Assembly: GCA_946807835.1 (NCBI GenBank)
Contig: OX327686.1
Location: 19,592,001-19,656,000, forward strand
Length of the DNA stretch: 64,000 nt
Origin: Ailanthus altissimus
Taxonomy: Eukaryota; Streptophyta; Magnoliopsida; Sapindales; Simaroubaceae
Direction of reading: 5' to 3'
Shown here: positions 48,101-60,811 of the stretch, piece after piece
Layout of the letters: every line of letters starts with the position of its first letter
Position numbering within the stretch: position 1 is the stretch's first letter
Notes under the pieces: model-generated
Database searches by the model: none
What the model was told of the DNA's origin: nothing
What the model saw: only the letters and a program-made list of their open reading frames with translations
Translations under genes and position numbers: made by a program

Positions 48101-50868
48101 TGTAATATCCAATCCCTATTAGTAGTATTGGCGTCTAGATTTTGGTATAGAGTAAATAATGCACCGTAGGGCTATTCGATTTTAACCCTATTAGAAATAT
48201 TTTTGTTATGGTGCATGTGAGAGATATTAGACCCAATTTAGCAATTTCACACTCGATTAGAGCGTCGGACAACCCTAGAATATTTTTAGAATTTTTCTCT
48301 ATTGGCTTAGAAAAGAAAATCCTAATTTACTACATGAATTTCCATTTAAGGGTGATATATGGAACAAGCCTTTATTGAGAAATATAATCCATATATTAAG
48401 GAATGGACCAATTAGAAGAAATCTCATGGATAGCCAAGTTGGAAATTCTAGTTAGTTCTTTGGACTATTCTAACTAGATAGTTACAAATGAACTAATTAC
48501 ATAATTAGTTTTCAAAGAATGGCAAATTAGTAGTTTTAAGTAAGTTGAAGGGCAAAATGGTCAATTGAGGGAGCACTATATATATGTTGGAAGTGTGTAG
48601 AATTTTGAAGAGATCAAAACCAACACTTAGAGCAAAAAAGAGAGAAAATTCGAGCTTCAAGAGGGCTGCTGCTACAGTGACCTTTCAAGTTTTTTTTTCC
48701 ATGATTTTTCATGCTTAATCAAGCCAAAATAAGGTTACATACCAATCTTTAAGCTCAATTGAAGCCTCAATTAGTGGAAATTCAAGAAAAAGAGGTAAGA
48801 AAAGCATTGTTTTATGAGTTTGATAAGTGAGCTTTCAAGAATGCTTAAATTGATGTTCTTGTGTGTATTCTTGACTTAGATTGAGTTGAATTCTAGTGTG
48901 GAGCTTGAAGGAGTCATCAATTTGAAGAAATTGGCAAGGTAAGAATTAGGGTTTTTGGTGATTTTGATGTAGAGATTTTAATTGGTTGTAATTAGGGCTT
49001 TAGAATGAAATTGGCTTGATTTTGTTGTAATTGGAACAAGAAATTGAGAAAAGGAATGTGTTGGAACCTAGGGTGAAATTCTACCACTTTAGGAAAGTTA
49101 GGGATTGAGTGGTGTTTTGATTAAGTTGTTGTGTGTAAATGGTGCATATTGTAAATTGAATGTATATGGTTGATGGAAAAACCAAAAATGAAGAAAATGA
49201 GACATAATTGTCTATTTTGGAAAGGTGAAGGGCATTTATGTCCAACCAAGTTATAGGGCGTGCAATAATTTTCAGGGCGTCGGATGATGAGTTAGATTAG
49301 ATTAAATGGCTTCGTAAATAAAAATCGGGAAATAGTATGCATCCGGGCTTTGTGTGCCGATTAGAGGGTTTAGTAGTTAAATGAGATTCTAGCATTCGAT
49401 TTGGTTCTAAATGTCATTTATGGCGCGTAGGTGAAGATAACCGAGACCGATAACGGGAGCGAAATTTAGCTCGGATCGGTTGTGAGTGAAAATCTGCCAT
49501 TTCTTTTACTTTTCGTTTATTATGTTTTCGCATAATGAATATGTATGTTTTATGAGCTTTCAATGCATAAACACGATTTATGATCTTGATATATATTCAT
49601 AAACATGCTTTTACATGTTTGATTTGAGAAACAGTTTTAAAATTTCTGCATTTGTTTTAAAGGCCATTGGTAGCCTCAGATTATAGTGGTGATGATTGTA
49701 TTAGACCCGGCCGGTATATCCCGTGCACATGGGCAGGTCTTGAGGGTGTGACACTAACTCCAGAAAGTTGGGATCTTGAGTCATGTGAGTCGCTCTATGT
49801 GTACGGGGTATTGTCTCGCTATATGCATGCGATGTAGGATTCTGCTACATAGCCAGTGAGATGTCTTGAGATGTCACTGTGGGTGCTGCTAGTTGAGGTG
49901 TCCGGTGACCTACTCACGTGTGCGGTGCTAGTTGAGTCGCTGCGTGAGTATAGAGCTTTAGGGTTACCATTGGTACAGTTTAGAAAGAAAATGGCCGAGC
50001 AAGGATTTTACTAGTTTTCGATTTACCGATAGTATTTATGCATTTATATGCACACAGCAGTTATTATGTTATACAGATTCTGGATATTGTTTTCCATAGA
50101 TGTAGATAAAACCCGCTCAGTAAGATTTCATTAGCATATGATATTAGGAACCGTTTTATTGTTTTACATCAGTTCTAGAAGCATAATTTCTGCATGTACT
50201 TTAGAATTTGCTATCTTTGCATAATGTTCTTGTAATTGAAATCTTATTTGCACTCACTGAGCTCATTTAGCTCACCCGTTTTGTGTTTTATGTTGTCTAA
50301 ACCTCTTTCCCAGGTACAGGTCTCGGTACGCAAGCTGCTGATTCTCTTATTGCCGAGTAGTAGGCCGAGTCCGAAGATTATTTTTGTACATGTAAATGTG
50401 CTGAATAGCACTATTTACTTTATGCCTAGTAGTTGTAGGCATGTATATTTGTATGTATATTTTGAACCAACAAGAAAAGAATTCGAGATTAGGATGATCA
50501 TTTTTGCTTTTCATGAGTATGCTCATTTTGGGATTTAAATGAAACTATTGAGTTGTGTTGGATTTGATTTGGAAAGGACTGGAGATCCGAATCGATAGTA
50601 TTGAGATGTGTTTGAAATAGAAGTGAAATTTCTTTGCAGGTTTTATATGGATTTTTCGAAAAACAGGGGAAACTCTGTATGTTTGTTTTTAATTTAAGAT
50701 GCCATTTTCATGTATATTACAAGACCTTCTAAGTAGTAGCAAGAATTAAAAAGGGGTTTGCCTAGTGGAATTTCTCAACTTTCCCAGTTAGGTTCGGAGA
50801 AACTTCCGTCGGAGTGCCCGACAGGGCCGCTGGGATATATAGTAGAGGGTCTCAGATCGGTCCTGTCA
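48101..50868 (+). mobile_element. F: solo LTR, 2.77 kb, probable Tekay/Del-type gypsy
   Basis: It starts TGTAATATCC and ends TCCTGTCA. The flanks GTTGGG and GTTAGG are a target duplication with one change, and the E LTR sequence resumes exactly afterwards. It has no PBS and no supported frame. The CACTCACTGAGCTCATTTAGCTCACC-like block near 50250 and the CAGGTACAGGTCTCGG block near 50310 resemble Tekay/Del LTR 3' regions. It is highly similar, in inverted orientation, to 60812-63564. Confidence 0.85.
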
Positions 50869-50903
50869 GTTAGGTCTCATTTTTCTTTATAAGGTTCACA
50901 TCA

Positions 50904-51470
50904 ATTAGTTTCAAGTTTTGATGTTTATCATTGCATATAAGATTTAAAAAAAAAAAGAAGAAGACAAAAAAAGAAGAAAAAAAATCAGATTCAATTGATT
51001 TCAAGTTTGCTACTTTGAATTCAAAAAAAAAAAAAAGTAAACTAAAATTCTGAATTAGTTGAAGTGTTATTCAACTTTTGTTGCATCAAGTGCGTAATCT
51101 GGCTATTTTTTGCAATCCAGCCTAAATTGCATCAAAAACTCAAATTTTCTTTGTCTTGATTTCCCTAGTTTATTGTTTTCATATTCTTGTTCCCTTTGCT
51201 TTGTAACTTCAACTTTTTCTTTCTTTTGTGTTAACATATTATCATCCTTACTAATTTGAATTGTTGCAAGATAATTTTGATTAAGTTCATTTTAGTTCAA
51301 TAAAGAACTAAAGAGGAGACTAAAGAGTGGAAAAAGGCCAGAAAGTGTGAGCTCATAAAAAGGTAAAAGCCAAATTTGAGTAAACACGAATATCAATGCT
51401 ATCAATCTTGAGAGAAAACAAGTAAGGGAGTATTTGTGAGGTATTCTAACTTTGTTTACAAGTTATTAAA
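50904..51470 (+). other. Leader of gypsy E, primer-binding site deleted
   Basis: After the LTR the sequence joins ATTAG directly to TTTCAAGTTTTGATG. In element B, TTGGTATAAGAGC and about 150 more bases lie at this place. The rest is an A/T-rich leader resembling 23330-23880. Confidence 0.65.
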
Positions 51471-51471
51471 C

Positions 51472-51835
51472 ATGTCTCAAGAAAAAGATAAAGGCTAATC
51501 TGATGATGCCAGGAAAAGATAAACTTTAAAATTTTCTTTTTAAGTCCTTAGAACAACAATTTAATCAAATGATTTGAGGTTTAATAAGGTGAATGAAAGA
51601 ATAGATACAATTCAATCTAGTTCCCAAAGGGTGCAATCATCTAGAGTTCCTAATATGCAAAGACATGATAAGTGTGCTACAATAAATGATGCTAGCATTG
51701 AAGCAGATGGTTGGGATAATGACAAATAAGCCACTATTGTCAATATGGACAGATTCATGCATAGTAGATGTGGTAGACGAGATAGAGCAAGATATGAATA
51801 TAGAGTTGATCATGACTTGGGTAGTATTGCTACAA
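51472..51835 (+). pseudogene. gag N-terminal fragment of gypsy E
   Basis: ATG 51472 begins MSQEKDKG as in element B, followed by broken frames resembling LEQQFNQ, FNKVNERIDTIQSSSQR and DHDLGSIA. It stops at 51835 where element G begins. Capsid and everything beyond are missing. Confidence 0.75.
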
Positions 51836-53018
51836 TGTAAATATTATATTACCCAAGTGTAGGTTATCTTAATTATAGTATTTAATCATGAGTCTAAGTG
51901 TTGTATCCATAAGGAGTGATCACAAAGAGTAAAGGTTGTTTGTCAATGTTTAAGAGTAATGAAGTATTGTACCCAAAGATTGAAAATATTAGTTGATTGT
52001 AAAAGCAAATATTAACAAGTGTAAATTAAGACATTAATTTAAAAGAACACTAAGGCATTAGAGATCCACACTTACTTTGGTTATAATAGAGTTTTATTTT
52101 ATCCTTTTACTCACTTGAAAAATGATTTCAATTGATGGAAAACATCATTTGTAAAAATATGTTGTTGATATGTAGAAAATCTTTTCAAGCATTCTTTGTG
52201 CCTTTAGTCTATAAAGAATCAAGGTTTTAAACAAACCAAAACCACTTTCAAAAATGATAAATTAAATCATTTGAACAAAAACATGAAATACAATACTAGG
52301 ATCAAAGTGACAAAACTACACCTCCATTAAGTGTTTCAATGCTAGCCTTAGCTAGGAATTTAGAATAACACAACTTAAGAAAGGAGATAAAATGAAAAAT
52401 GAATTAAAGTTTACAAAAATGATGAAAGATATCACCCCTTTAACCAAGGGTGTCCTTAAATAGGCTTTTATATGGGCAATATTCACATGTGACCAAATGT
52501 TCAATATTTTTTACTACCAAACTTTTCACCTAATTTGTAATACTCTTTTGACTAGTAAGATGGTCAAATTGGACTTTATTTTCAACTAACAATTTTTTAG
52601 ATAATTAAATTATCTTTCTACGGCTTCTGGAATCATACTAATTGGATTTTATTTTGTGAGATATGGTCGAATTGGACTTTGTTTTCAACTAACAAAACTA
52701 AAGCTTGCTTTTAGACCTACATTATAGATAGGTCCTCTTCAAAGTCATTTTTCACCCTCCAAACATTCGAATTACAAATTATATGTGAAATCTAATTTTG
52801 TTGTATATGAAATTATCTCTTCAGTGGTTCAAGAATTACTTCAATTAGATTTCTTGGTAGAAAGTTATACCTAATTTACCAAACCTAGATTAAAACAATT
52901 GAAAACTTAATTAGATACAATACTAAAAATTATGCTTAAGTTAGGAGATTAATGACACTAATGATGCAAAATGATGCTGAAATATTTTTATTAAATGTAT
53001 AATTTTAAATATTCATCA
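51836..53018 (-). repeat. 3' LTR of element G
   Basis: TGTAAATATT...TATTCATCA on the + strand. The start resembles Athila/Tat LTR ends (CCCAAGTGTAGGTTATC, then GTTGTATCCATAAGGAGTG). No second copy is in the window, so the limits rest on the TG...CA ends, the adjoining polypurine tract and the gag break at 51835. Confidence 0.7.
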
Positions 53019-56000
53019 TATCCCCACAACCAACTTATTGCTAGTCCCTAACAATTCAAGCGTAAATAAATTAAAAATAATTATATAAGTATTTTAAACA
53101 AAATGTCAGTTCAAGATCACAATTGCTATCATGGTTATTTCATAACTTTTAAAATTGTGTGTTTGTGAACTAAGTCAAAACCTTTTTACCACAAATAACA
53201 AATATATAGCCTTGAAAAACTGTTTAAAGGGCTAAAGTTTCACTAATGGATTGGAAAATAGATAAGTGCTTAAGAAAATGTCACATTTAAGGACAGATAA
53301 ATAAACTAACACTGATCTAAAGATAGAAAAATTAATTATTTAGAGTTACACCATTCTTGCCACGTACTAGCTTTTAGGAACTCAATCACGAATATCACAA
53401 ATAGAGCCCAGTGAGAAACACTGTTTCTTAAAGATTTTTTCATTTAAAAATAAAGACTTTATTGTAATGGGTTGATTCTCTCTCTCTTTTATTATGATTT
53501 TATCTTCTAACATTGAATAAAGACTTTTATTGAACTGAAGTAACTCGTTTTTTTTTTTTGAGAATATAAACAACATTTGAAAATATTACAAAATAAGAAT
53601 TACTTCTCACCAAAATACATTTCACAAATTTTAGTCATCCTTCGGCAAGCAATCAAATTATTCTTTTATTCGAATAATGTCACTCTAAAGAAAAATTAAC
53701 CAATTCAAAAGATCAATGAAAGTTCATAAGCTATTTTCTCAAATCTCTCCACTCACTCACAAAAAGATGTGTGAGATAAAAAAAAATGTATACTTAAACA
53801 TGTAAAAATCTCTTGGCTATATACATTGAATCATTCATCTTAACATAAGGCATAGTATTATGCTCAAGAAATAATTTCGAAAGTTATTCTTTAGTAACCT
53901 AGATTGAAAAAGTGATTAAAACTAAACAATTTTAAAATCATACCTCTGATAGAAGATCAAACTTGTTTACACAAGAATTACTAAGAATACAAATGTATGA
54001 AATACAAAAATAAAAAATAACAAGTGGGTTAGAATGCATCTCAAAAGTCTAAAAATTAATCTTTTACTCATTCATGATGCCAGATGTCAATTTGTTTTTG
54101 AAAAATAACAAAATGATAACAAAAAGTAACATCGACTTCATATATAAACTATCTCTCCCCAACTTAATTGAGACAGTGTCCTCATGTCAAAATACAGTAA
54201 GAGTAGAGTATAGAAGATATCACCTAAAACATCTTTTATTGAAAAGAAAAACCCGCAACAAAATAAAATAAACCACAAAAAATGTTGAAAAATAAATAAA
54301 AGTAGAGAGACTACAAATAGAGAGTCAAATCTATCTTGCATTTCTTCCCACTATCATCAAGATACCAATATATCTGATGCATTGTTGAATCACACAGAGG
54401 TATGAAAGTTTGTAATTCATCAAGCAACTGATCAATAGTTGAAGCAGAAATGAGGATCTGTCGTGCCACATAAAAGATGAATTGTTTTTCACCACATAGT
54501 CAAAAAAATATAACAACTCGTTACAAAAACTGCCAATATTTAACAAACCAATGGGTGTTTGGTGGATTTACAATTGTGCTAAGGGTAATATAAAAATTTC
54601 CTCCTGAGTTCTGAAATCTCCTATTAGAGCTATGAAGGCATCAACATTTCTAAGCATTAGATACATGCATTCATGCATTGATGATACTTGTAACTCATCT
54701 CCAATTATTTTTTCTACAATATTTCCAACAATTATAGCTTCGGTATGATACCCAAAACTTGACTACCTTTATTATGTACAGCTGCTGCTACACACCCTAA
54801 TAATCCACGACTAGCTCCCAATACTAAATGAATTTTTCACTCAGCTAACACTTTACCAAAGGGTTTCTGCTGGTTCTAAAAACTCTTTTATTTTTTCAAG
54901 GCTAGATTCACCAAAGACACAAATATTTATGAATTTACGAGTTGATGTTTCTGTCATTGTTACACTCTCTCTAACCCTTGAATGATTTTGAGTAGGTATA
55001 AAGATACAGAAAGAGTGCAATATATTTTTAGAGCCAAAAAAAGATGTTGCAATGTAAAATTAAATAGGTGGTTGGTTGCTATTGGATGAGAATAACCTTT
55101 TAAGGTAAAATTTCAAAATCAAAGTCAGCTATGGGTGGATGGTTATTATTAGAAAAGACATTTAAGATTGAAATGAAATATTTTCAAAATTAACAGCTAT
55201 GGTAAATATTTATAAGTAGTTGTGATTGTGGCTTACATCTTCCTCTAGTTTTATGTCCAAAAATGGCTAAAACTCCCTCTATGGGTCGGGAATAGGCTTC
55301 CCATCCAATTTGAATTAATTGGCAAATAGGGTCTTTTAGAGTCAGATTTCTGAGACTGTACTACTTATGTTCCTTTAAGAATAATTCCCATAAATCACAA
55401 ATGACAATATGCATATATCCACTGGGATGCATCTTAAAAGTCATTAAGATGTCATCCAAAGACTCTTTATTTAGGTCATCCCTAATGAATCTAATTTTAT
55501 CTTCGTGATTTATAGATATCATTCTTAAACTATGGCATTTTATGTTACAAGTCATACGTACACACTTCTGACAAACACCTAATCTTTTTGCACTTCGCTT
55601 TTTTGCAAAAGAACTTTTACCTAAGTCAGGTATGTGAGAAATTAATGAGTCTAAAAACTAGCCTGCCAATCGAATGTGAGTTTCAATTTACCAACGTACA
55701 TCAGTAGGTATATTCATAATCATTAATAATCTTAATCTTTCACATCTTGCGTAGTAAATCTTCTTTAAGGCATGTTGAGGTAATTAGGAAAAATATTTTT
55801 TCAAATTCATTATAATGTCATCCATTTTTTTTAAAAAGAAGGAGAAGAAGAATGTGTCAGTAATTATGGAAAACTGGCAAAACTGACTTGAAATATCACG
55901 AAGTATCATTATCCGCCACTTAACTAGAAATTGAAAATATACAAAAGAAAAATTCACAAATAAAATTAAATAAAGAAAAAAAATCAAAACATAAAATATG

Positions 56001-56021
56001 GTACAGATAGATAGAACATGA
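53019..56021. other. Non-coding or env-like region of element G
   Basis: In Athila elements the space between integrase and the 3' LTR can hold an env-like gene. Here no long frame survives. A - strand frame at 55555-55361 and broken frames upstream to about 55760 look coding-like but match no family I know. CTCCCCAACTTAATTGAGACAG near 54150 is a typical Athila/Tat untranslated motif. Confidence 0.5.
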
Positions 56022-57050
56022 TCAAGCAAGATAGATAGGATCTACAAGTTGAATTTCCTCGAGACACATAGAGTTGTCTACCCTTTCTTCATAGCTCTTC
56101 AATTGTTGTCCATTAACTTTAAAAATATTTTCATAATTTGAATTTTCAATTTCAACAGTTCCATAAGAAAAAACTTTTTTGACAATGAAAGTTCTAGTCC
56201 ATCGAGAACAAAGTTTGCCATGAAACAAGTGTAATCTTAAATCATATAAGAGAACTATTTGTAAAGGGTCAAAGGTTTTTCTAACTATGTGTTTATCATT
56301 AAATATCTTCGCTTTTTCTTTGTAGATCTTAGAGTTTTCATAAGCATCATTCCTAATTTCTTCTAATTCATTCAAATGGAGTTTCCTTAGAGGACCAGCT
56401 TTATCTAAGTCAAAGTTAATCATTTTGATAGCCCAAAAAGCTTTATGTTCCAATTCTATAGATAAATGACAAAGTTTTCCAAAAATAAACTTATAGAGAG
56501 ACATACCAATTGGTGGTTTAAAAACAGTACGATAAGCCTAAAATGCATCATTTAGTAGTAAAGACCAATCTTTTTTATTTGGGTTTACCATTTTTTCTAA
56601 AATTCGTTTGATTTCCCTATTAGCAAGCTTGACTTGTCCACATGTTTGTGGGTGATAAGGTGTAGACACTTTGTGTGTGATTTCATATTTCTTCATCAAC
56701 AATTTAAAAGGTTTGTTATAAAAGTATGAACCTCGATCACTTATAATTGCTTTAGGAATTCCAAACCTTGTCAAAATGTTATTTTTTAAAAACTTCAAAA
56801 CTATTTTATGATCATTATTTTTACAAAGGATTGCCTCAACCCATTTGAAAACATACTCAATAGCCAACAAGATATAAATATATCTAAAAAAGAAAGGAAA
56901 TAGACCTATAAAATCAATGCCGCAACAATCAAAAAGTTCAATCACTAAAATTGGGTTTAATGGCATCATATTTCTACGAGTTCTACTTCCTAACTTTTAA
57001 TAGTGTTCACAAGTTTGGCAAAACTCATAGGTATCTTTGAAAATAGTGGG
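56022..57050 (-). pseudogene. Athila-type integrase of element G, nearly open frame
   Basis: One frame runs from about 57050 to the TAG before 56022, with in-frame stops only near 57003 and at 56535-56537 (the latter a TAG where Trp is usual). It shows part of the zinc domain (FCQTCEHY), CCGIDFIG with the first catalytic Asp, IISDRGSYF with the second, and NREIKRILE with the Glu. The Athila-specific tail follows: [40 protein letters not shown] and [13 protein letters not shown]. It is one of the best preserved pol domains in the window. Confidence 0.9.
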
Positions 57051-57200
57051 CATCATAAAATCAATGCCACAATAAAAAAAGTTTGATCACTAAAATTGGG
57101 TTTAGTGGCATCATGTTTCTACGAGTTCTACTTCCTAACTTTTTAATAGTGTTCACAAGTTTTGCAAAACTCGTAGGTATCTTTGAAAATGGTGGGCCAG
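56910..57200. repeat. Tandem duplication of 147 bases across the integrase start of G
   Basis: Copies begin at 56910 and 57057 (AAAATCAATGCC) and are close but not identical. The repeat duplicates the codons around the zinc domain and first catalytic Asp. 57201-57359 holds further degraded integrase upstream sequence. Confidence 0.9.
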
Positions 57201-57384
57201 TAAAATTCATATTGTAAAATTTTTGCTATAGTTTTCTTTGAAGAAAAATGACCACCGCAAGCTTCAGAATGACAAAAAAAAAAGACATTATGAATTTCAT
57301 TATCAGGCATACATCATTTTATGATTTGATCAGGACAATATTTGAATTAATTCTAGTTGAGGACAAATCATTTTGAAGAAGACG

Positions 57385-58117
57385 TAAATGATGCGAATCA
57401 GATTTCTAAAACTTCACAAGATCTATTGAGCATCTATGGGGTTTCAATAATAATCCAATTATAAAGGGCTTATATAAGAAAATGATAGAAATGTTAAATG
57501 GGCTAATTCAACACATCTCAAATTCATGTGTAGTTAAAGACACTAATCAACCCGAATTAATTATTCAAGCACATCAATGCCTTGTCAATTTTATCTAAGT
57601 TTCTCTATGATTGACATTACAATCAGACCATACTAGCAGCCCATGTGATAGAAGCCCAATAAGAAGATAATAAGTCATTTTAGAAGCTTGCAATTGTATT
57701 TATCATATTAATTATATTTACTACAAAATTTACTTCAGTTGGTAGTGGTTAAAAGTTTGACAATTAGTCTTAGTTTAATTTATTGTTGAATTTTAAACAT
57801 TGTAAAGAATGCTTTGGCATCCCAAGTGGTCTCTTTAAATACTATAAAGAATGTGAAGTAACAAAGTTTATAACATTAATATTATTGAGAGTTTTTTCTT
57901 GGTTCTTCAAAGAACTTTTCAAAACTTATCAAGATTTCATCTTTTGTCATTCATCCTTGACTTATCACTCACAACCTTTCTCATCTATCTTGAGTGTAGT
58001 GTCAACATATTTTCTTATACCTTCAATTTTTATCTCTGAATAGATAATGGGTTATTGTCCTTATTTTTATTTGTTTGTGAATTTGAATTATAACAATCTT
58101 TAGCAAAGGAACCTCAT
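57385..58117 (+). repeat. 3' LTR of gypsy E
   Basis: It is preceded by the pol end (GGACAAATCATTTTGAAGAAG, 57360 onward) and matches 47381-48100. It is cut at CATTGAATG, losing the final bases that would precede TCACATCA. A second LTR (58118) begins at this cut. Confidence 0.8.
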
Positions 58118-58886
58118 TGAATGTCTATGGGGATCCAATGACAAGTGTAAGAACAAAAAAAATGAATAAAGCATTAAATAGGCTAATTGAGCACATCTAA
58201 AATCCGTGCTTTGTTCAAGATACTAATTTGATTGAATTCAGTTTTTAAGATGATCCATGCCTTACCAATTTTATTCAAGTTTCTTTAAGTGATTTGGAGT
58301 AATTTACATGAAGAACAAAATAAGATGCATATTAATTTAGAAAAGAAGATCTGGAATTACTATTCATACATCACTGTTCATGCATCACTGTTCATGCATT
58401 ACTATTCATGCATTACAGTTCACGTGACTTGATTAGATCCTTTTTCTTTCTTTGTTTCTTTTTTTATTCTTAGGTTAAATTGAGAAATAAAGATATAGGA
58501 ATATTTGTTTCCTTAATATGGTTTTTATTTATTTTTAATTTTTGTAATCAATTCCTACTATAACATAGGATTTGATTTTGTTTTTTGTGTTTTATGCTCT
58601 TGGTATATTAATATTAATAATAGTGAGAGTTTTCTCTTGAAACTTCAAAGAACTTTTTAGAACTTTAAAAGATTGCATCTTGTGATGTTCATCATTGACT
58701 TATCACTTATAATATTTTTTGAGTGTGGCTTCTACCCTAATTTCTTATACCTTTAGTTCTTATCTCTTTATAGTTAATGAGTCAAGCTTCTTGTTTTTCT
58801 TTGTTTTGTGAATCTAAATTATAATGATCAAGACAAAGGAATATCATTGAACATTGGGTCTCACTTTCTTTGTGAGGTTCACATCA
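58118..58886 (+). repeat. Truncated LTR H of the element B family
   Basis: It begins inside the LTR (TCTATGGGGATCCAATG, compare 30208) and runs to the end TTCACATCA. It matches the B LTR at 45778-46579 and 22766-23193. No PBS follows; LINE sequence starts directly. It has lost the TATATAAG box (TATATTAATA near 58604). Confidence 0.8.
58355..58424 (+). repeat. 14-bp tandem repeat, five units, in LTR H
   Basis: Units of the type CATCACTGTTCATG at 58355, 58369, 58383, 58397 and 58411. The B LTR has only one or two such units (GCATTACTGTTCACA near 46060), so the array expanded in this copy. Confidence 0.9.
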
Positions 58887-58939
58887 ACAGTAGGTGCAAT
58901 TGTACGAGGACATAACCGTGACAATGAGATTCTTTTTAA

Positions 58940-60811
58940 AGAAAAATGGATTCATTACAAAGTAAAGCAGCATTACTAAATATTGATTACATCTTTTGGA
59001 CAATCTTCCATCTAGACTACATGTTTATTTGCTTACAGTACAATTTTGGCCAATTTGTGAGCCACTTGATTACAACTTCTTATAGCATAGACAAACTCTA
59101 CACTTCCTATTGTACGAGCCAGATTTTGAATTTTGCTAATTAACCAACTAATTTCTGTTCTTACCCCTATTGAATTTTTAATGAGTTGGATTATACTTTT
59201 ACAATCTTACTCAACAATAGCTGGAGTTAGCCCAAACTCATAAGCCAATGAAATTCCTTGTCACAGCCTTTTATCAGAGACTTACTAGCACTGGACACCA
59301 CTTGTAAACTTTTGGGGCATGATACTTTGCTTCTATGAATTCTACATTCTCCATTAGTCTTTTAGGCATAATAGTAAAGGCCATTGCCTCCCTATCTTGA
59401 TCCCTAATATTATACCTATTCTTGCTTTCTTATCCAGGTCATCTATAGTTGTATCCATATTAACTTTAAATTTGCTTATTGTTAGAGGGGTCCAAGATAG
59501 ATTGCTGGGGCATTGAGAAATTTTGACTTGGACCTAAGTCAAGTCCTTGGTTGCTTTATAAGCTTTTAGAATTACATTAGCTCTTCCAGGCATTGCCCTT
59601 AGCTCTTCTACCTTCTATCTTGATAAGTATTTGTTCCTTAAATACTAGATCATCCATATTATCATAACTATTTACTCCACTTTGGTCTTTGTATCAGTTT
59701 TTGCTAAGGCTCTTAGGAAGAAATAGAAATCTAACTCTTAAGTCATTCGATAGACAAAAGAAGTGGCTTTCCAGACTCTCTGAGCAACTTTACACCTCTT
59801 TATGTGTTATAAACAGCTTGACATTGGCTACATATGGAATTTTTCATTAATTTCCTCTTAACTGAGTTCTGCTTAATAGGAAGTAGATTTTTTGGAGCTC
59901 TCTAGATGAAAACTTTAATCTTTAATGAGATGTCCAAGTTCCATCGCCATTTCCACTAATTAGTTTGGTTATCTTAGCTTGATGGAATATTTGAATATTT
60001 AATTTGTAAAGCCACTTGATAACCACTTTTCATATTGTAAATTCTCCTATTATCAAAGTGCCATAATAACTGGCCAAGGAATGCCTCTTTAGGGATAGAA
60101 ATTTTGAGAATTTTTTTCCACAACTTCAGGCATAAAGGTTTGCTAAATAAGTTAAACATTCCATTGCTTCTCAACTATCAAAAGCTCTACCACAGTTGTA
60201 TTTAGGTGGACATTTTAGTGAGTTATTAACCTAAATATGGATGGTCTTGGCAGCCACTTGTCTTTGAAGATTTGAACTTGTTCTCCTCCATCAAATCACT
60301 ATTTACTGCCCCTTTTCAGCACTTCCTCCCTATAGAATTCTCCTCCAGATATAAGAGGATTTATTACCAAGGTTATTCTCCAAAAAGCTAGTTTTGGGAA
60401 AGTATCTTTCTTTCAGAACTCTGGCCATAAGGGAATAAGTTTGATGAATTACTCTCCATCCTTGCTTTACTAGAAGGGATTGATTAAAAGCTTGCATATT
60501 CCTAAAGCCACCACCCTTTATTCTCTTAAGAGTATAGAGCAGATGCCAAAGACCCCAGTACACTGATCTTGTGCTATTATTCTTGCCCCACTAATAGGTG
60601 CCACCAATTTTTGGATATCTTCACACAATGATATTTGAAATTTAAAAACACTCATAATATAAGTGGGGATGCTTTGAACGTAACTTTAATCAAGACTTCT
60701 TTCCCTCCCCAAGAAAATAATTTCTTATGCAAGCTTCTATCTTACTTTTAATTTTGCCTTTGATGACCTTAAAGAAGCTTCTTTTTCTCCTCCCCAACAT
60801 ATCTGTAAACC
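58940..60811 (-). pseudogene. LINE ORF2 C-terminal half (RT end, zf-RVT, RNase H)
   Basis: Frame 60563-60330 reads KGGGFRNMQAFNQSLLVKQ, then GWRVIHQTYSLMARVLKERY and SSYIWRRIL, the conserved region after the reverse transcriptase of plant L1 elements. Frame 60174-59974 has RRIYNMKSGYQVAL, the zf-RVT pattern. Degraded RNase H-like text lies at about 59500-58980. Many stops occur. Numerous short frames here are pieces of this one gene. Confidence 0.8.

Larger units (their letters stand above)
51836..57359 (-). mobile_element. Truncated Athila-type LTR retrotransposon G, antisense
   Basis: The left end is a 3' LTR in antisense (51836-53018), next to a polypurine tract read on the - strand (GGTTGTGGGGATA, 53019-53031). 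An Athila-type integrase lies at 56022-57050 on the - strand. The 5' half (5' LTR, gag, protease, reverse transcriptase) is missing, and the right edge at 57359 abuts the pol end of element E without a target duplication. Insertion was therefore followed by a large deletion. Confidence 0.8.
46580..58117 (+). mobile_element. Ty3/gypsy remnant E (integrase, LTR, gag, LTR), with nested F and G
   Basis: An integrase fragment (46581-47380) leads through a polypurine-like GGGAGAGGGAAG into an LTR (47381-50903, split by solo LTR F). It continues with a leader and gag start (to 51835), then truncated element G. The 3' end and LTR of the same family (57360-58117) follow. Two LTRs each preceded by pol 3' ends imply an integrase-LTR-gag...LTR array, as produced by unequal recombination between copies. 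Confidence 0.75.

Noticed and set aside
50236..50538. 100-codon + strand frame
   Set aside because: Lies inside solo LTR F. The inverted relative F-prime has a 74-codon counterpart (61370-61146, - strand), but the sequence corresponds to the LTR 3' region and has no known protein match.
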